DNA of 64,000 nucleotides from Tetmemena sp. SeJ-2015 (GCA_027382625.1 JAJKFJ010021806.1:18957-82956); one strand, 5' to 3'; positions 1 to 12,007 are shown, numbered from the stretch's first letter. Numbers and translations are program-made. Notes: generated from the sequence alone by a model not told the origin.

Positions 1-965
1 TATCTACTTTGCTTATTTTAAGTAGGATCCATTTTAAAAGAGCTTGAGTTCTTCTCTTCACTTCTATCGTTCATATTGAATTACATATTTTTAACATTCT
101 CAGTTTGGAGCATTTACCTTTACTTGTAGTTAGTCAAGGCCTGACTATCTCCACCATTTTCAGGATGTGAGTGCAGCATCTAGCTAAGATTAAGTTCTTA
201 GGTCTTTTGGAATCTGCCATTCTGATTTATTAGGCCTGCGTTAGAGTGGCTTCTTTGATTGAAGAGCATAGTGAAATGAGGATTGAACTGGCTCTAAGAG
301 TTGTTATTGCTTTGTGAAGGGGTATCAGAACTGTTTTAGAAGGCTGAGCCCATTAAGTTTCCAAACCTGGAGGATTAGTTAGGTTCGAGCTTGACTTCAT
401 GACTCTGATTTTGCAAACTGTGAGCTTTGGTGAGATTAGTGAGGCTGTTTGTGCTTCCATGATTCCCTGATGCGATAAAGGAATGAAGATTCGTGGCTGA
501 TGACATTTAAGTAAGTAATATAAAATTTATTTGCTTCTCTTTCTATAAAACTCTAGAAGTCATCGCTGATAAAATTTGCTGTTTATTCTTAGAATTAGAC
601 CTTGCAGTTTATTAAAGAAGTGTAATTTAGCCATTTGAAGGAGTGACGGCATGGGAATGGGCTACAGTTTATGGATATAGTGGAGGTTAATTTTAAGTAT
701 TATGCCTCTGATTTGCTTTTGGAGGTCTTCCATCCTAAGGCAAGGTTAATTTATTTGACCCAATTATGGATTTATGCTGAGAGTTATTCTATAAAGTTTG
801 ACTTCCATTCAGATTCTAGCCTTAGTTTCTTAAGCCACCTCCTCCACCACCAAAGTTTGAAACAGAGAAATGCGTCTCTGAATTCCTGTGTTGTAAATTT
901 AACACAGGATTTTCATTTCTGCTGTCTTAATTTGGAGGTAAGAGTTTGTCACTTTGATTTCCCAT
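1..965 (-). CDS. Disordered N/S/Q-rich protein, C-terminus beyond the window
   Basis: One open frame runs without a TGA from the ATG at 965 to the left edge, at least 321 codons, reading TAA/TAG as Gln. The protein starts MGNQSDKLLPP and is rich in Asn, Ser, Gln and His, with a Gly run near residue 45 (NFGGGGGGLRN). No folded domain or membrane segment is visible. The Gly at position 2 would allow N-myristoylation, but residue 6 is Asp rather than Ser/Thr, so this is weak. It starts 88 nt downstream of the stop of the next minus-strand gene. Amino-acid composition is consistent along the frame, which argues for coding. I do not recognise the family; a regulatory or scaffold protein is only a guess. 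Confidence 0.6.
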
Positions 966-1053
966 TATTAGTAGTTTGAATTTAAATTATATTCTTAAGT
1001 CCCAGACAAAATCAGGATTAATTATTCTTCTAAATGAAATTAATTAATTATGA

Positions 1054-3055
1054 TCAAAATCCACTACTAGCAAAGGGTCTTCCGTAGCAGAATTCTTGAA
1101 TTCCCCAGGCGTAGATGTCATAGCTGTTACCTTGATTCCAGACTAGTCTGTCCTCGAAATTCGAATTCACATAGTAGGGAATTGAGTTGTCAAAGATCCA
1201 AACTCCGCTAGTGCAGTTGCCTAGTTAATCCCAAACTATGCCTGCAAGAATCTGATATTGCTGTGATCCAGATTGGGAGGATCCGTTGTCACCCTAACTT
1301 GATTGATTACTGCTACTCTAGTTCTACGAAGTCTCATTTTAACTTTGACTGTCTGAGCAATTAAAAATACTTTTGATAACGATTGTCTGATTAGTCTTGC
1401 GAGTTGTTCTAATCTTCACTTTGTTGCCCTGCCTGCTCCTAATCAATGGCTTGCAATATACTCATATCAGAGCTATTAAAAGCAGCAGTAGAGTTTGCAG
1501 GTAGCCAAGCTACTGTCACATGGAAGTCTCCTTGCATGACAGTCGCGCACTGCCAGCACTCTGAGTAAAAGTCGGACATTGAGGCGTTCGAATAGATAGC
1601 ACCCATTTAAAATAAATTTGCCACAGGTAGTCGTTGTACACCCTTGACAAGATATATCCATTCACGTTCAATGCCATGCTCTCAAGACTCAGTCCCTGAC
1701 TCGATCTCAATAAATTTCTGATGTTTTGCTACACAGTCAACTCAACTTATGTCTTAGCCAGTTGATCGTACTTTAGAATAATATAATGAGAATTCTGAGG
1801 ATGGTCTCAGCATATTGTTGAATATATCTGTCTAGGTGGTGTTAAAGTACATGACTTTGATCACTTTGGTCTCCACCACTTGATTCATTTGAGTAACTTT
1901 CACTTTGATTTTGGATGGACTAATTCTGGTATTGTGCGTTATTCTCCGATTACTCACCACAGGCATTTAAAAATAGATTTATAGATAATTTAGAACTGTT
2001 AGTCCTCCAGAGAGGTACATCAATAAATAGGAGGCCTTGTCGTTGATGTTATCTCTCCAGCCTGCGTAGAGGTTCGAATCTGAGCTGCCATCGTAAAGTA
2101 CCTGCAGCACATCGCATTCTCCATCCCAGTTTAAGAGCAAGTTAAAAAGCTTATCCAACATTAAAGAAGTGAGGATTAAGAATTTTACTTATCCACGCTT
2201 GCTTAGATTTAAGGGCTCTGTTTCTGGCAGTAATCTTAGAAAGAGTCTGACTAGGCTTCCTCTACTGCTCCGAGTAAAGTTGCTCCTGTAAGTTACTCCC
2301 TTAGTTTAATCCAGGCTATATAGATCTCAAAAATTGAAGAGCTAAAGTCATAGTAGCATATATATTTTAAATTTAAATACAAGCATTAATCAAGATCTTG
2401 GCCTTTAAATAGAGAAGAAAGCACATTATCAACTTAGAAGTAGGCTCTACTATCGGCATCGAGAAAACTTTGTAAATAACCCTGTAGGATTCCTTGGCTT
2501 GCGAGATAGTTTTTGCTCTGCACGTAATTCGATAATCTGCTGAGCTTGTTTGATTATCTTAGCAAAAAATGAAAGCAAATTTTGGAAGGCTCTAATTTAA
2601 TTCCTTGATACCCCGACTGGAGCTGCACTACCGTTAATGCTATTTCCTAGTTAAGACAAAGCTGCAAAGTAGTCAAGCTCTGGAGAAGAAATATTCGTCA
2701 CCTTGCCACTGATCTCTTCAGACTGATTCTAACTTGCTTGAGAGCTCTCATTATTTTATTGCTCACTCTAGTTGGCAGCATTTCCACTCTCTGCTGACTG
2801 ATTTTGTTGGGTTGGTATATATGGAACGAAGTTTTGGCCGCCTTCAGAGCCACCACTACTTTAATTCCTTATGCTTTAGTTCTAATTCTAGTTTTGAGCC
2901 TCGCTACTGGAAGACTAATTTGTGAAGTTCTATATGCTCTGATTTTAGGCTGAACTAGAACTCGAAGAGGCTTGATTAATGTCTTCTGTAATCTGAGTAC
3001 GAACCGAAGTGGCCAAGCCAAGGGCGATTACTACTGCCAAAATAGATAGTTTCAT
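1054..3055 (-). CDS. Secreted N/Q/S-rich protein, multi-exon
   Basis: The start at 3055 gives a clear signal peptide, MKLSILAVVIALGLATSVRT, followed by a low-complexity Asn/Gln/Ser/Gly region. Downstream segments look globular and extracellular: NWDGECDVLQVLYDGSSD, then SECWQCATVMQGDFHV, then a C-terminus ending EFCYGRPFASSGF before the TGA at 1056-1054. Frame changes are explained by a 40-nt GT-AG intron near 2595-2634, an IES at 2150-2187 and a 28-nt intron near 1380; at least one further break near 1620-1790 is unresolved. Paired cysteines and Trp-rich stretches fit an extracellular or surface-coat protein. I do not recognise the family. Exon structure is approximate. Confidence 0.6.
2150..2187. 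other. IES candidate, 38 bp, pointer CTTATCCA
   Basis: The 8-bp repeat CTTATCCA occurs at 2150-2157 and 2188-2195. Deleting 38 bp joins SVDK to LFNLLLNWDGEC in one frame of the secreted-protein gene. The segment has no GT-AG pair of fitting phase. Confidence 0.75.
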
Positions 3056-3234
3056 TTTTAAGTTTACCTAAGTTACCTTCACTCCCTTAAATAGCCCTTC
3101 AACTCTGATTCCTTGATTGCAGCTTCCTAATCAGTGGCGATAGTTTCTAAATTAGATATTTCTATAAATACTCAATATGGGATTCACTACTTTGATAAGC
3201 TATCAATCAAATTTAGATGAATTAAGTGGAAATA

Positions 3235-6200
3235 TCATTATAATTAATTACTTTCATTTTTATAGCTTTAAAAACTAACTTGGTTTTACCTTTTTCCATT
3301 AGGCTGCTGGGGTGTAGTAGTACAAGAGTTGGAAGTCGAGGAAGAGATTTAAGTTGACATTTAATGATCTGAATTTCCAAGAGCGTGCTAGCGCTTTTAG
3401 GCTTTTTCGGGAGAGTCAGATTGCTTGACTTGAAGGAAAGGTGTGCTCACAGTTTGGTCCATCTATTTATTAGAGGTTCCAAAAGTAGATGGATTCTAAG
3501 CAATGGATTATCTCATTTGTCCATCATTGCTTAGATTTTTCCTTCTCTGTTAAAGGGCTGGCAAATGCAAAAGCTAAGATGTAGTTTTATGCTCTAGATA
3601 TCTCTGATAGACAGCTTCCAAAGATTTCTCTAACTCCAAGGATTTCGATTTTGCTAGCTCAATGATCCTCTCTGGCAAGCCGACTATTTGCGCCACATTT
3701 ATTCCAAAACTTCTTCCACACTTTTCTTTCCTAAGTTAGAAAAGGTAGGTGATTCTCTGGTTCTTTATGTCTAAACTGTAAGTCATAGATGCATTCTAAA
3801 TCAATGGATGATCCTCGTACTTGGAGCAAAGCTGATGATAATGAGTTGCAAAAAGGCATCTGCACTATAAAGAGAGATTTAAATTCAAATAAACCTTACT
3901 CCAATCTTATCTGCTAAGTGCTACAGAACCGCATCTGCAATTGATAAACCATCATAGGTTGAAGTTCCTCTACCTAGTTCATCGATCACAGCTAGAGAAT
4001 TTTAAGTAGCCTTGTCAAGAATAGATTTAGTCTCTTCCATCTCGACATAGAAGGTACTCTTCTTCTCTAGAAGTTTATCTGATGAGCCAAGTCTAGTGAA
4101 AATTTTATCCACTGGTGTGAGGACACATTTCTCTGCAGGAACAAAACAACCCATTTAAGCGATGATAGCCGCCAGACAAGTTTATCTAAGAAGTGTGGAT
4201 TTACCTCCCATATTTGGCCCAGTCAAAAGTAAAATTGTTGGATGCTTATCGTCAATTTCGGGAAAGGAGCTTAAATGCTTATTTTAAGGCTCTAGGCAAC
4301 CAATGACTATATCATTGGGTATAAATTGAGAGGTCTTGAAAACAGGCTCATCTGAAAATCCTATTGTCGAGGTTTAATTCACCTCAGGACTCATTGTTAA
4401 ATTAACACAAGGATGCTTCATCTTCTTCAACTCAAGATAGGGCTTGTAAAAGTTATCTTCTGCTTTGATGAATTAAGGGCGGCAAGTTAATCCATCTGAC
4501 TTAAAGTAAGTTAGAATCATTTATGCTTACTGACTAAGAGACTGTAGCCAAAGATGCAAGGCAATCAAGCTCTGCTAGGCAAGCTACAATTTGAGACCAG
4601 ATTCTCTTTTTCTATCTGAAAATTTCAAAGATAGAGCATAAAAAGGGCATGATAGCAACTTTGATGTTATACTCAGCATCCTCAAGCTCTGCGACATAAG
4701 TTCTTATCTTGCTTGTGATGAATTTCAAGTTTACTTACTAATAAACTGTCAATAATAAAGTACAAATTACTGCTGTAGAAGTTCTGACTAATTCAAAGTC
4801 AGGAGGTCTTTTGCCCCCATCGACTAGAACTTTTGGGATCTCAAGCATGTATCTCTAGTGAGTCGAATGAGCAAATTTAATCTCCTTTGTAGTTTTGTAT
4901 CCAAACATATCTCTCACTTCTTGAAGATGATTATCTAGCCTCCTTTCAATATCTTGGACTCTCTTTTTCGCAGTATCATAATCAGTGTCAAAGCCTTCAA
5001 ATGGCTCAGGAATTTTCTCTCCACCTGGACCTGTGGACCAAACTATCAAAGCCTCGAACTCTGCAATTGCATTATTGATTTCAGGAAAGAGAGCCAGCTT
5101 ACTCGCATTAGAGGCTTCTAGCTTCTCTCTAATCATCTTACATCTTCTCCTTTGAGGTTTCCAGATTTATCACTTTTTACATTAACGCTCTTTTTGGAAG
5201 GATCCTTCATTGTAAGTAGTGCTTTGAGTCTTGTAGACTTGAAATTTTCTTTGGCTGTTTTGAAAATGGCCAGTATTTGATTCACAAACTTTATCTTCTC
5301 TAAAAGATTGAAAAAGTCTCTCAGGCAATCGATGTCGAGCTTTTCGAAAGTTAAAAGAGACATGTTCGAGCGAGGTAGACAACTTATAGATGTTGGTGCA
5401 TTCCTTTTCAAAATCTGGCAACTAACAAGACTTTAATAAGAAGAAATCTTAATCTTACGAGCTTAAGTTTTTCTTAAAACTTAAAGAGCAGATCGTTATG
5501 CTTCATTAAATCTGAAACTGCATCAAGTCTGCTGTTAATTTTATCAATATCGTAAAGAGGAGAGCTGATCCATTTTTTCAACAGCCTCTTTCCAAAAACT
5601 GTTTTAGTGTAATCCAAATAGTGAAAGAGTGATCCTTCTGCTTTAGGCTTCTCATGGCCTTGAACCTCAAGCAAGTCCAAATGCCTGATCGCTTGTGCAT
5701 CTACCTCCATATGCGATTTTAGTTAGTTAAAGGGATCGTAGGCCTGAATCTCAGTTAACTTAATTATCTAGTCATCAATAAGTCTAGTCTTTAGATACAT
5801 CATCAGCATGGCGTAGCAGATCCAAGTTGCTCCAAAATCGTTTATAGAATTTCTGTAATGCTACAACACCTTAGGCCACTTTGATATGTCAGAACCAAAA
5901 AGATCGAGGGCAGTCTATAAAATATGATGAATCGGAATATCTTACTTTGATACCTCTATGAGGGTCTACTGAGTTCTTACTGAGCGAGATGCTATTCAAA
6001 TCTGGAGTGAGAGGTTGCTCTTTCAAAATTTTAACTACATCTAGAGATATATTTTCTCTATCGTAAATAATCTCAATTGGCCTGATTTAGCAAAGTAGAG
6101 TTCTCATTTTACTGTACAAGATGTCTTCATCAAACTATCCTAGATGAAGCTAGAGAGTAGTGTTATCAAAGAAGGCAATCCCAATCTTATCATTCCTTTG

Positions 6201-8190
6201 ATAACTGTCGCAGCTTTAAAGAGCAGTAGACTGCCGAGGCTCTACATACAAAGCCATAATCCATTTGGTTTCATAATCAGTGGATGTAGGATCATAAGGC
6301 TGAATTCCTCTGGTGTAAATACCGCTCATCTCTCTTTTCACAAGCTGCTCTGGAGTCTTAGTCATCATGTTATGATACTTCCAGTTCGTGTTTTAGGTTC
6401 TTATTCTCTTATCCACATCCTATTTCTCTTCAACTTGCTCAATCACAGCAACTTTAAAGCCTATGTCTATTAATTCTTGACAAGCTTTATTTAGATTCTT
6501 CTCATGAATTCCAACTTGAATAGCTTGGATATAATTAATGGGATTTGCACCACCGCTCCAAGAAATCTTCAAGAAATAATGACCTATGAGAGCATCTATA
6601 TAGTACAACTCATAGAACTTTCCTTTCTAGAAACAGAGTATCTTATCAAAGTGATGCTATTTAATTTTCCAGTACTGTTGCAAGAAAGGAGAGAACTTGA
6701 GCATTTCATTCTATGGGATGAGGACTGAGCTTGGATCATAGCTCTTGTGATCGGGTCTATTCCCATTGGCATCTAAAATCTTCTCAGGTTGCAGAAACCA
6801 AGGAAGATTCTTAAATTCTGAAGTGCATCTGATCTATTGCATGATGTGATTCCTTTCCTTCATACTGTCGATATGCATCTCATAGAGCTCTTTTCCTATC
6901 TTTTGGTACTCATTTAGCGAGGGCTTAACTTGATTATTGGGAACTGGTCTTTTACCATTCATATTTGGGATGGTTGCTTGCTGTGATTACTTATTCGGGG
7001 GCTGATACGATGGTCTGTTAAATTGAGCAGTGGCGATCTGCTTTTGCTAATGCATTTAGTTTTACTACTAAAAAGGTTATTGAGTAAAGTTAGTGGCTGC
7101 AGCTCCACTCTCAGTCTTTATTTAACCGAAGGGTACTGAAGTATTACTCTGCTAAGAGGGTCTATTAGAGTTAACTTAGTTTTAAGAGCTATTGGGTGTA
7201 GTGTCTCGAAGGCTAACTGTTGAGCTGAAAGGCAACTATCCCTAAGCCCTATCCTAAGGTGGTCCTCCAAATCCACCTGACTTGTTTGGGCTAGAAAATC
7301 CCTCTTTCTTCAACATTTGGTCAATAGATTTCGCGTAGCCAAATCCATGGCAGTAAATGTGATCCTTTTTAGTGTAGGTATTGTCATTTACATCCTCAGT
7401 TTTCGTTTTACCAAATTCCTGGTAGCTTGGCTAGACATATTACAACTATGATGACAATTTGCTAGCACCTCCTCCCATTTAGGAAGAATTAGTGCTTTGA
7501 GAAAACCCTCCATCTTCTGGTTAATCCAAGCCTTGGAATTACACTCGCCTTTAAGGCTTGACCATGAACCTTTGCTTCTTGAGATGAGATTAATCATCTA
7601 GCGAAGCTATCTCTTGCAAACTGTCTTCATCTTACTGCACTAGGTTCTGTAGATTGATTTCTTCGTTATCTTCGCTCTTAGCTGCCATATCATAGTTTAG
7701 CCTGAACCTTTTATTAGCATTGATGACTGCAAGTGAAGGACTTGAAGTTTCACTACTGGACTGGTCATTTCGATCTTCTGAATATTTTCGCTTTTTGTCT
7801 GGCTACCCAAGAGAATTACCCTCCACTTCATTTTCGCCAGTTTCTTGACCGTAATCTTCCTCCTCGCCACCTTCTTACCCATAACTTTGAGCTCCGCTTC
7901 CCTGGAATTACTCATCATCTTAATCCTCATCATCATCCGCAGCTCTATTTTAGCCATTCATAGAAGTCAGAGTTTATTGGTTTCCTCCGCCATACTACCC
8001 TCTTCCTCGGCCTCTGTTGTAGAACCCTCCTCTGCCTCCATAGTTATTCCAGCTTCCTCTGTATCCACCTCTGTAATTATTATTACCTCCTCTATAATAA
8101 CCCCTCCCTCTAAAGAAGGAGCCTCTGCCGCGATAGTAACCTCCACCACTTCCACCTCCTCTCTAAACTGAATTACTTCCTCCGTAGTTC
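3235..8190 (-). CDS. MSH6: DNA mismatch-repair ATPase MSH6 with RGG-rich N-terminus
   Basis: MutS-family protein of about 1,580 residues; in the MutSalpha heterodimer with MSH2 it recognises base mismatches in the nucleus. Family landmarks: [38 protein letters not shown], the lever segment [17 protein letters not shown], Walker [15 protein letters not shown], Walker B region [12 protein letters not shown] and the ATHYHQL motif. Residues 1 to about 75 are Arg/Gly-rich (GGYRGS, NRGRGRG), then an acidic stretch, then a Q/N-rich linker before the MutS core near residue 485; all are in one uninterrupted frame with the core. Introns include 3860-3899 and a 44-nt one near 5150. One IES lies at 5335-5365. 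A poorly conserved tail of about 100 residues precedes the TGA at 3237-3235. It faces the 8363 gene across a 172-nt divergent spacer. Confidence 0.93.
5335..5365. other. IES candidate in MSH6, 31 bp, pointer TCGAGC
   Basis: TCGAGC at 5335-5340 and 5366-5371. Deletion of 31 bp joins IYKLSTSLD to IDCLRDFF, restoring the MSH6 frame. A nested repeat TTCGA (5343-5347, 5365-5369; 22 bp) restores the same frame with three extra residues, so the exact ends are ambiguous. Confidence 0.7.
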
Positions 8191-8362
8191 ATTTTTGTTT
8201 CTTTGTTGGTCTCAATGCAACGATAACTATGAACGAGTGAACTAGTAAGTTAGTTTATTTTAGATTTATATATTATAATCAATTAAATTTAAAAGCTTGA
8301 ATCGTCTAGAATTGAGGAGATATAGAAATCTTAATCTTTTGTTAAAATCAATTTTAAGTTTA
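8191..8362. promoter_or_regulatory. Divergent promoter region
   Basis: This 172-nt AT-rich spacer separates the start codons of MSH6 (minus) and the 216-residue protein (plus), so it should hold both promoters. I see no distinct motif. Confidence 0.45.
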
Positions 8363-9013
8363 ATGGATTAATTGTCACATCAGAATCAACACTAGTAGCA
8401 GACGTAGTAGTAAGCAGAGTCACTCAGCTAGATTGACGAGTGCTAAAACCTGGTGGTCTAGACTCTCCTCACCTTCCAAGATTTCATGATCGACATGCGC
8501 AAGGAGCTAGTCTCAAAAGCTCCACCTTCAGAGGATGAGTTTCATGGAGGCTTATAGTTTGCAGAACATAGGGGCGCCGACATGGAGCATCACAACCTTG
8601 CTTTTGGAAATTCCTAGAGCCATTTACAAGAGTTCAGACCTCAAATATCTGGATTTATAAATGGAGGAGCAGTAGGCGACTAGTACTATAATTAGCTATC
8701 TAGAGGAGACAATGGATTCAATAGCGAAATTCATGACTACTCAAATTTGAATGGGGGAAGTCATGGCGTAGAAGCAGAACAGAGAAGAAATGTGGAGGTT
8801 GTGAATACTTAGAAGATTAGCTAGGAGCGCAAAATCTTGCAAATTTGCAATAACCTAACCAACATTTCGAGAGGGCTGCATCAGGTCATTGACGAAATGA
8901 AAAGCTTCGAACCAGTGAAGGCTTCTTCAATTTTTATGTTTAATAAGATGAGGCAGAGCTTTTCACTTCTTTAAATGAGCAGTGAAAGAACTTTAATTGA
9001 CTTGAGAGAATGA
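8363..9013 (+). CDS. Small Q-rich protein of unknown function
   Basis: A single intron-free frame of 216 codons with in-frame TAA/TAG as Gln. It begins MDQLSHQNQHQQQTQQQ; the middle is hydrophilic and Gly/Asn-containing, and the C-terminal 60 residues look helical (KILQICNNLTNISRGLHQ). No signal peptide, membrane segment or known domain. The stop lies 52 nt from the stop of the convergent phosphatidyltransferase gene. Confidence 0.65.
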
Positions 9014-9065
9014 GTGAAGTTTAGACTTATAAATTAGACTAGTTGTATTTATTTCAAATTATGAT

Positions 9066-9843
9066 TCAATCTAAGTTGTTGTAAGCCCACCTTATTCTTT
9101 AAAGTATGGTTATAACGACCCCAGCTGCAAAAGCGTTGTAGATTTCAATCTAGTACTCACACAGCCAAATCATGAGAGCAAACATTATATAGGACTCAGT
9201 GGCTTCCATTAAAGCAGGCGGCATCTTTACTGATGTGACTTCCTTTTTATCTCCATATTTTTTCTACAACGTATGTTGATGCTGATTTGAGATTACCTTG
9301 GCGTTTAAGTTCTTTTCAATGAGAGCTGAGAGCATGAAGAGGCCTGCTGCGTTTACGAAAAATGTGACAAGCAATAAAGATAGAGAGAGCCAGGCTTCAT
9401 AGCTGGGATGGGCCATAGTCACTCCAATAGGAGTCATTCCATATATCTACAGTTTAATCATGAGATGATATGTTTAAGTACAGTGAAGTCAACTAAGATA
9501 TCCAGGTATCCTCCAAACTGAGTGCACTAATTAGTTGCCCTTGCATAAGCTCATAAAAGTTATAAAGGCAATTTAATGAGATGGATGCTCCATCAATGCC
9601 GTCCAATAATCTTGTGAGGAGGAAGAACAGAAACGACAGTCCTCTCTCGTCCAAGCTCTGATAGTACACATGCACACATCCTAAATAGAAAGATTGAAGG
9701 ATTGCCGTTGTTTTTCACAGCCACTTACCACACAAACCAGAGAGCAGAGTTATTAAATTGGGGCTGATTCTAATCCATTTCAAGATGGATATAAATGGAT
9801 CCACAAAGAAGTCCTTGAACTCCCGCAGCATGATGTCAAACAT
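9066..9843 (-). CDS. CDP-alcohol phosphatidyltransferase
   Basis: Integral membrane enzyme of phospholipid synthesis that transfers a phosphatidyl group from a CDP-linked donor to an alcohol or the reverse. About 207 residues after removal of three short introns and one IES. The family signature D-G-x2-A-R-x8-G-x3-D-x3-D is present only after removing the 38-bp segment at 9549-9586: LLDGIDGAYAR, then eight residues, then GGYLDILVDF. Hydrophobic membrane segments follow (LSLSLLLVTFFVNAAGLF). Donor and acceptor alcohol cannot be told from sequence; phosphatidylglycerophosphate, cardiolipin or phosphatidylinositol synthase types are possible. Confidence 0.85.
9549..9586. other. IES candidate in CDP-alcohol phosphatidyltransferase, 38 bp, pointer GCTC
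   Basis: GCTC at 9549-9552 and 9587-9590 flank an AT-rich segment with no suitable GT-AG pair on the coding strand. Removal creates the catalytic DGAYAR-x8-G-x3-D-x3-D motif in frame with exact family spacing. Confidence 0.85.
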
Positions 9844-10058
9844 TTTGGCTTTATTGATTTAACTAATCCTAAATTAAAATCTTAGAAAGCCTTATGCAAT
9901 AATTATGATCTAGTAAAATAAAATGAAAGATTAATCTAATGAGTTTAAATCCCAAGCTTAGTATTGCTTAAAATCGCATAATTGCTATCACCTCAAGGAA
10001 CAATGAGGAAATTACGAACTCAATGCCACCTTTTCCTAGATAAGTGCCAAATCTAAAA

Positions 10059-12007
10059 ATGACTTACAATGAGAGCAGGATGACAGGGAAAACAGTGGCT
10101 CAAAGTTAAATTGAGGGAGTAGTAAACTTAGACAATTCTCTGATATCCATGGTTGAGAGAGACCCTGAACTTGTGATTAGAATGAAGTCAGTTATCGACA
10201 AGCAGTAACTTAAGATAGATCATGAATTATAACTTTTTTATTGTCTTATCAAAAGAAACAGCAGCTGCTGGCAATTCAACACAATCTCATGTATCTAAGT
10301 GAGCAGTACAGGGCATTTGAAGAGGAGCTTAATAACACCAGAGCCCGTAATAGTTTCCTGGAACATGAAAGCATTGAATTGAAAGGCAGCAATCAGGGAC
10401 TGCAGCAGTAGATCGATAAGTACAAGCACGACTCAGAGCAGCTGCAAAAGGAACAGAACAGAATTAGACAGCTCATAAACGCATCAGAGAACCAGGGTGT
10501 CCTCATTGAGACGCTCGAGCAGGCACTGAAAGATCAAAAGGACAAGATAGAGAAGATGGATTTCGATTTGGCTGTGCTCATGACTGAGAAGTAGGCTTTG
10601 AAGAAGGAGTTAGATCGCTAGGATGATGAAATTAGGAGCCAACTGAAGGAGATCAAGGAGCTAACTCTCAGACTGGAGGTGCTAACTGAGGAGAACTCCA
10701 AGAACCTCAAGCAGAACGCCGACTACAGAGACCTGATCCTGAAGCATGAGGACAAGATGAAGTACTACAGAGAGGAAATGAGAGAGCAGTCAAGGTTACT
10801 TGAGATAAGAGATGAGCATATAGGCAGGCTTAAGGACGAGGCGCAAGTGGCTAAGGAAAGGATTGAGGAGCTGGAGCGGCTGCTAGAAGAGAGTAAAATG
10901 GAAAAGGAAGAGCTGGAAGAGGAAAACAGAAAGATCTTGTTGGGAGGGGTACTGGGCATGATGTCTGATGAGCAAGTGCGACTCAAGCTTCAGACCCTAA
11001 CCAATTAACTGTCCTTCATTTATCTAATGACATAGACTACAGAAAGAAGGAGTGGGAGGCTAACGAGACTAGACTGATAGCGCAGTTGAACTTCTCCAAG
11101 GAATCTAACGAGAGCTTGAAGAATGACTACGACCTGCTGCAGGAGAAGTTTGAGGCCTACATGCGCACCAACAACTAGATAAATGAAAACCTGAAGAAGG
11201 ACATGGAGGAACTCAACCAGAAGTACATGCTCTGCAAGTTCAACCTTGAAGAGCTGACTCAGGACATGGAGACGAAGGTGCAGGAGAAGGTGCAGCTCGC
11301 CCAGGACAACGAGCAGAAGATGAAGGATGAACTGGAGAAGAAGGATAAGGAGCTGGTGGCTGTTAAGAATGAGTTGACTTCCTTGAAGGGCGAGATCACC
11401 CTCAAGCTCACTAAGTTAAAGGTCATTGAGCTGGAGATGTAAGAACAGAAGAGGGAAAGTGAAGACTAGTTGCACCGCTTCAAGCAGATGATGCGTTCAC
11501 AGGACCTCGCTGTGACTCCCAATAACAAGAAATTGCTCTTAGGCTAAGCCAGCAGTTTCAGTCTGGATGTGTAGTAACTTATGAATGACACTGATAGTGC
11601 AGTTGATTTTCAAACTGCCTAGGGTGGAGGGAATGAGGACACTAAGTTGCAGTCTATCATTCAAATGGAGGAGAATCTGGAGTCTCATCAAGAAAGTGTA
11701 CTTGAATTAATGCGCTAGGAAAGTGTCAGCGATATCTAAGTCACTGTGGAGGATCTAGCCAGTCCCAACAAGCAGTAAGCAGCTTAATCTATCAGTAAGA
11801 AGAAGGGCAATAAGTTTTAAGTTTATTACGTTTAAGTTCTTCTCTCCGCAGAGGAAGAGCCAGATGAGCTAGCTCAGCATTGAAAAGACCTTGGCTCCTC
11901 AAATGAGATCCAATGTTGACTTGCTTAAGAGTGTCAAAGATCCAGGCAGCCCCATCAAATTCAAAAGCACACAGAAGAGGAAAAAGACAGACGCCTAGCT
12001 TTTGTGA
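10059..12007 (+). CDS. Long coiled-coil protein
   Basis: About 620 residues, nearly all heptad-patterned and rich in Glu, Lys, Gln and Leu (KERIEELERLLEESKMEKEE; MEELNQKYMLCKFNLEEL). It begins MTYNESRMTG and ends in a basic tail (KFKSTQKRKKTDAQLL). Three frame breaks are each repaired by deleting a repeat-bounded segment: 10201-10259, 10998-11005 and 11811-11832. No motor or other catalytic domain is visible. A structural role in the cytoskeleton or basal body is inferred only from the coiled coil. Confidence 0.75.
10201..10259. other. IES candidate, 59 bp, pointer AGCAG
   Basis: AGCAG at 10201-10205 and 10260-10264. Deletion joins SVIDKQ to LLAIQHNLMYLSEQY in the coiled-coil gene. No fitting GT-AG intron. 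Confidence 0.75.
10998..11005. other. Possible minimal IES, 8 bp, pointer TAAC
   Basis: TAAC at 10998-11001 and 11006-11009 with four bases between. Deleting 8 bp joins LKLQTLT to VLHLSNDIDYRKK. Very short, so a plain indel is also possible. Confidence 0.45.
11811..11832. other. IES candidate, 22 bp, pointer TAAGTT
   Basis: TAAGTT at 11811-11816 and 11833-11838. Deletion joins KKKGNK to FFSPQRKSQMSQL, the C-terminal frame of the coiled-coil gene. A 23-nt GT-AG pair overlaps but gives the wrong phase. Confidence 0.65.

Noticed and set aside
671..979. A 102-codon plus-strand reading frame
   Set aside because: It lies opposite a continuous code-6 frame on the minus strand; its composition looks like an antisense shadow.
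2480..2600. CAAGGAAT repeats as an IES in the secreted gene
   Set aside because: Deletion of 111 bp leaves the frame unchanged and does not explain the shift; a 40-nt GT-AG intron does.
10201..10264. GT-AG intron as the cause of the frame break
   Set aside because: No GT donor and AG acceptor pair of the right phase exists; only the AGCAG direct-repeat deletion restores the coiled coil.
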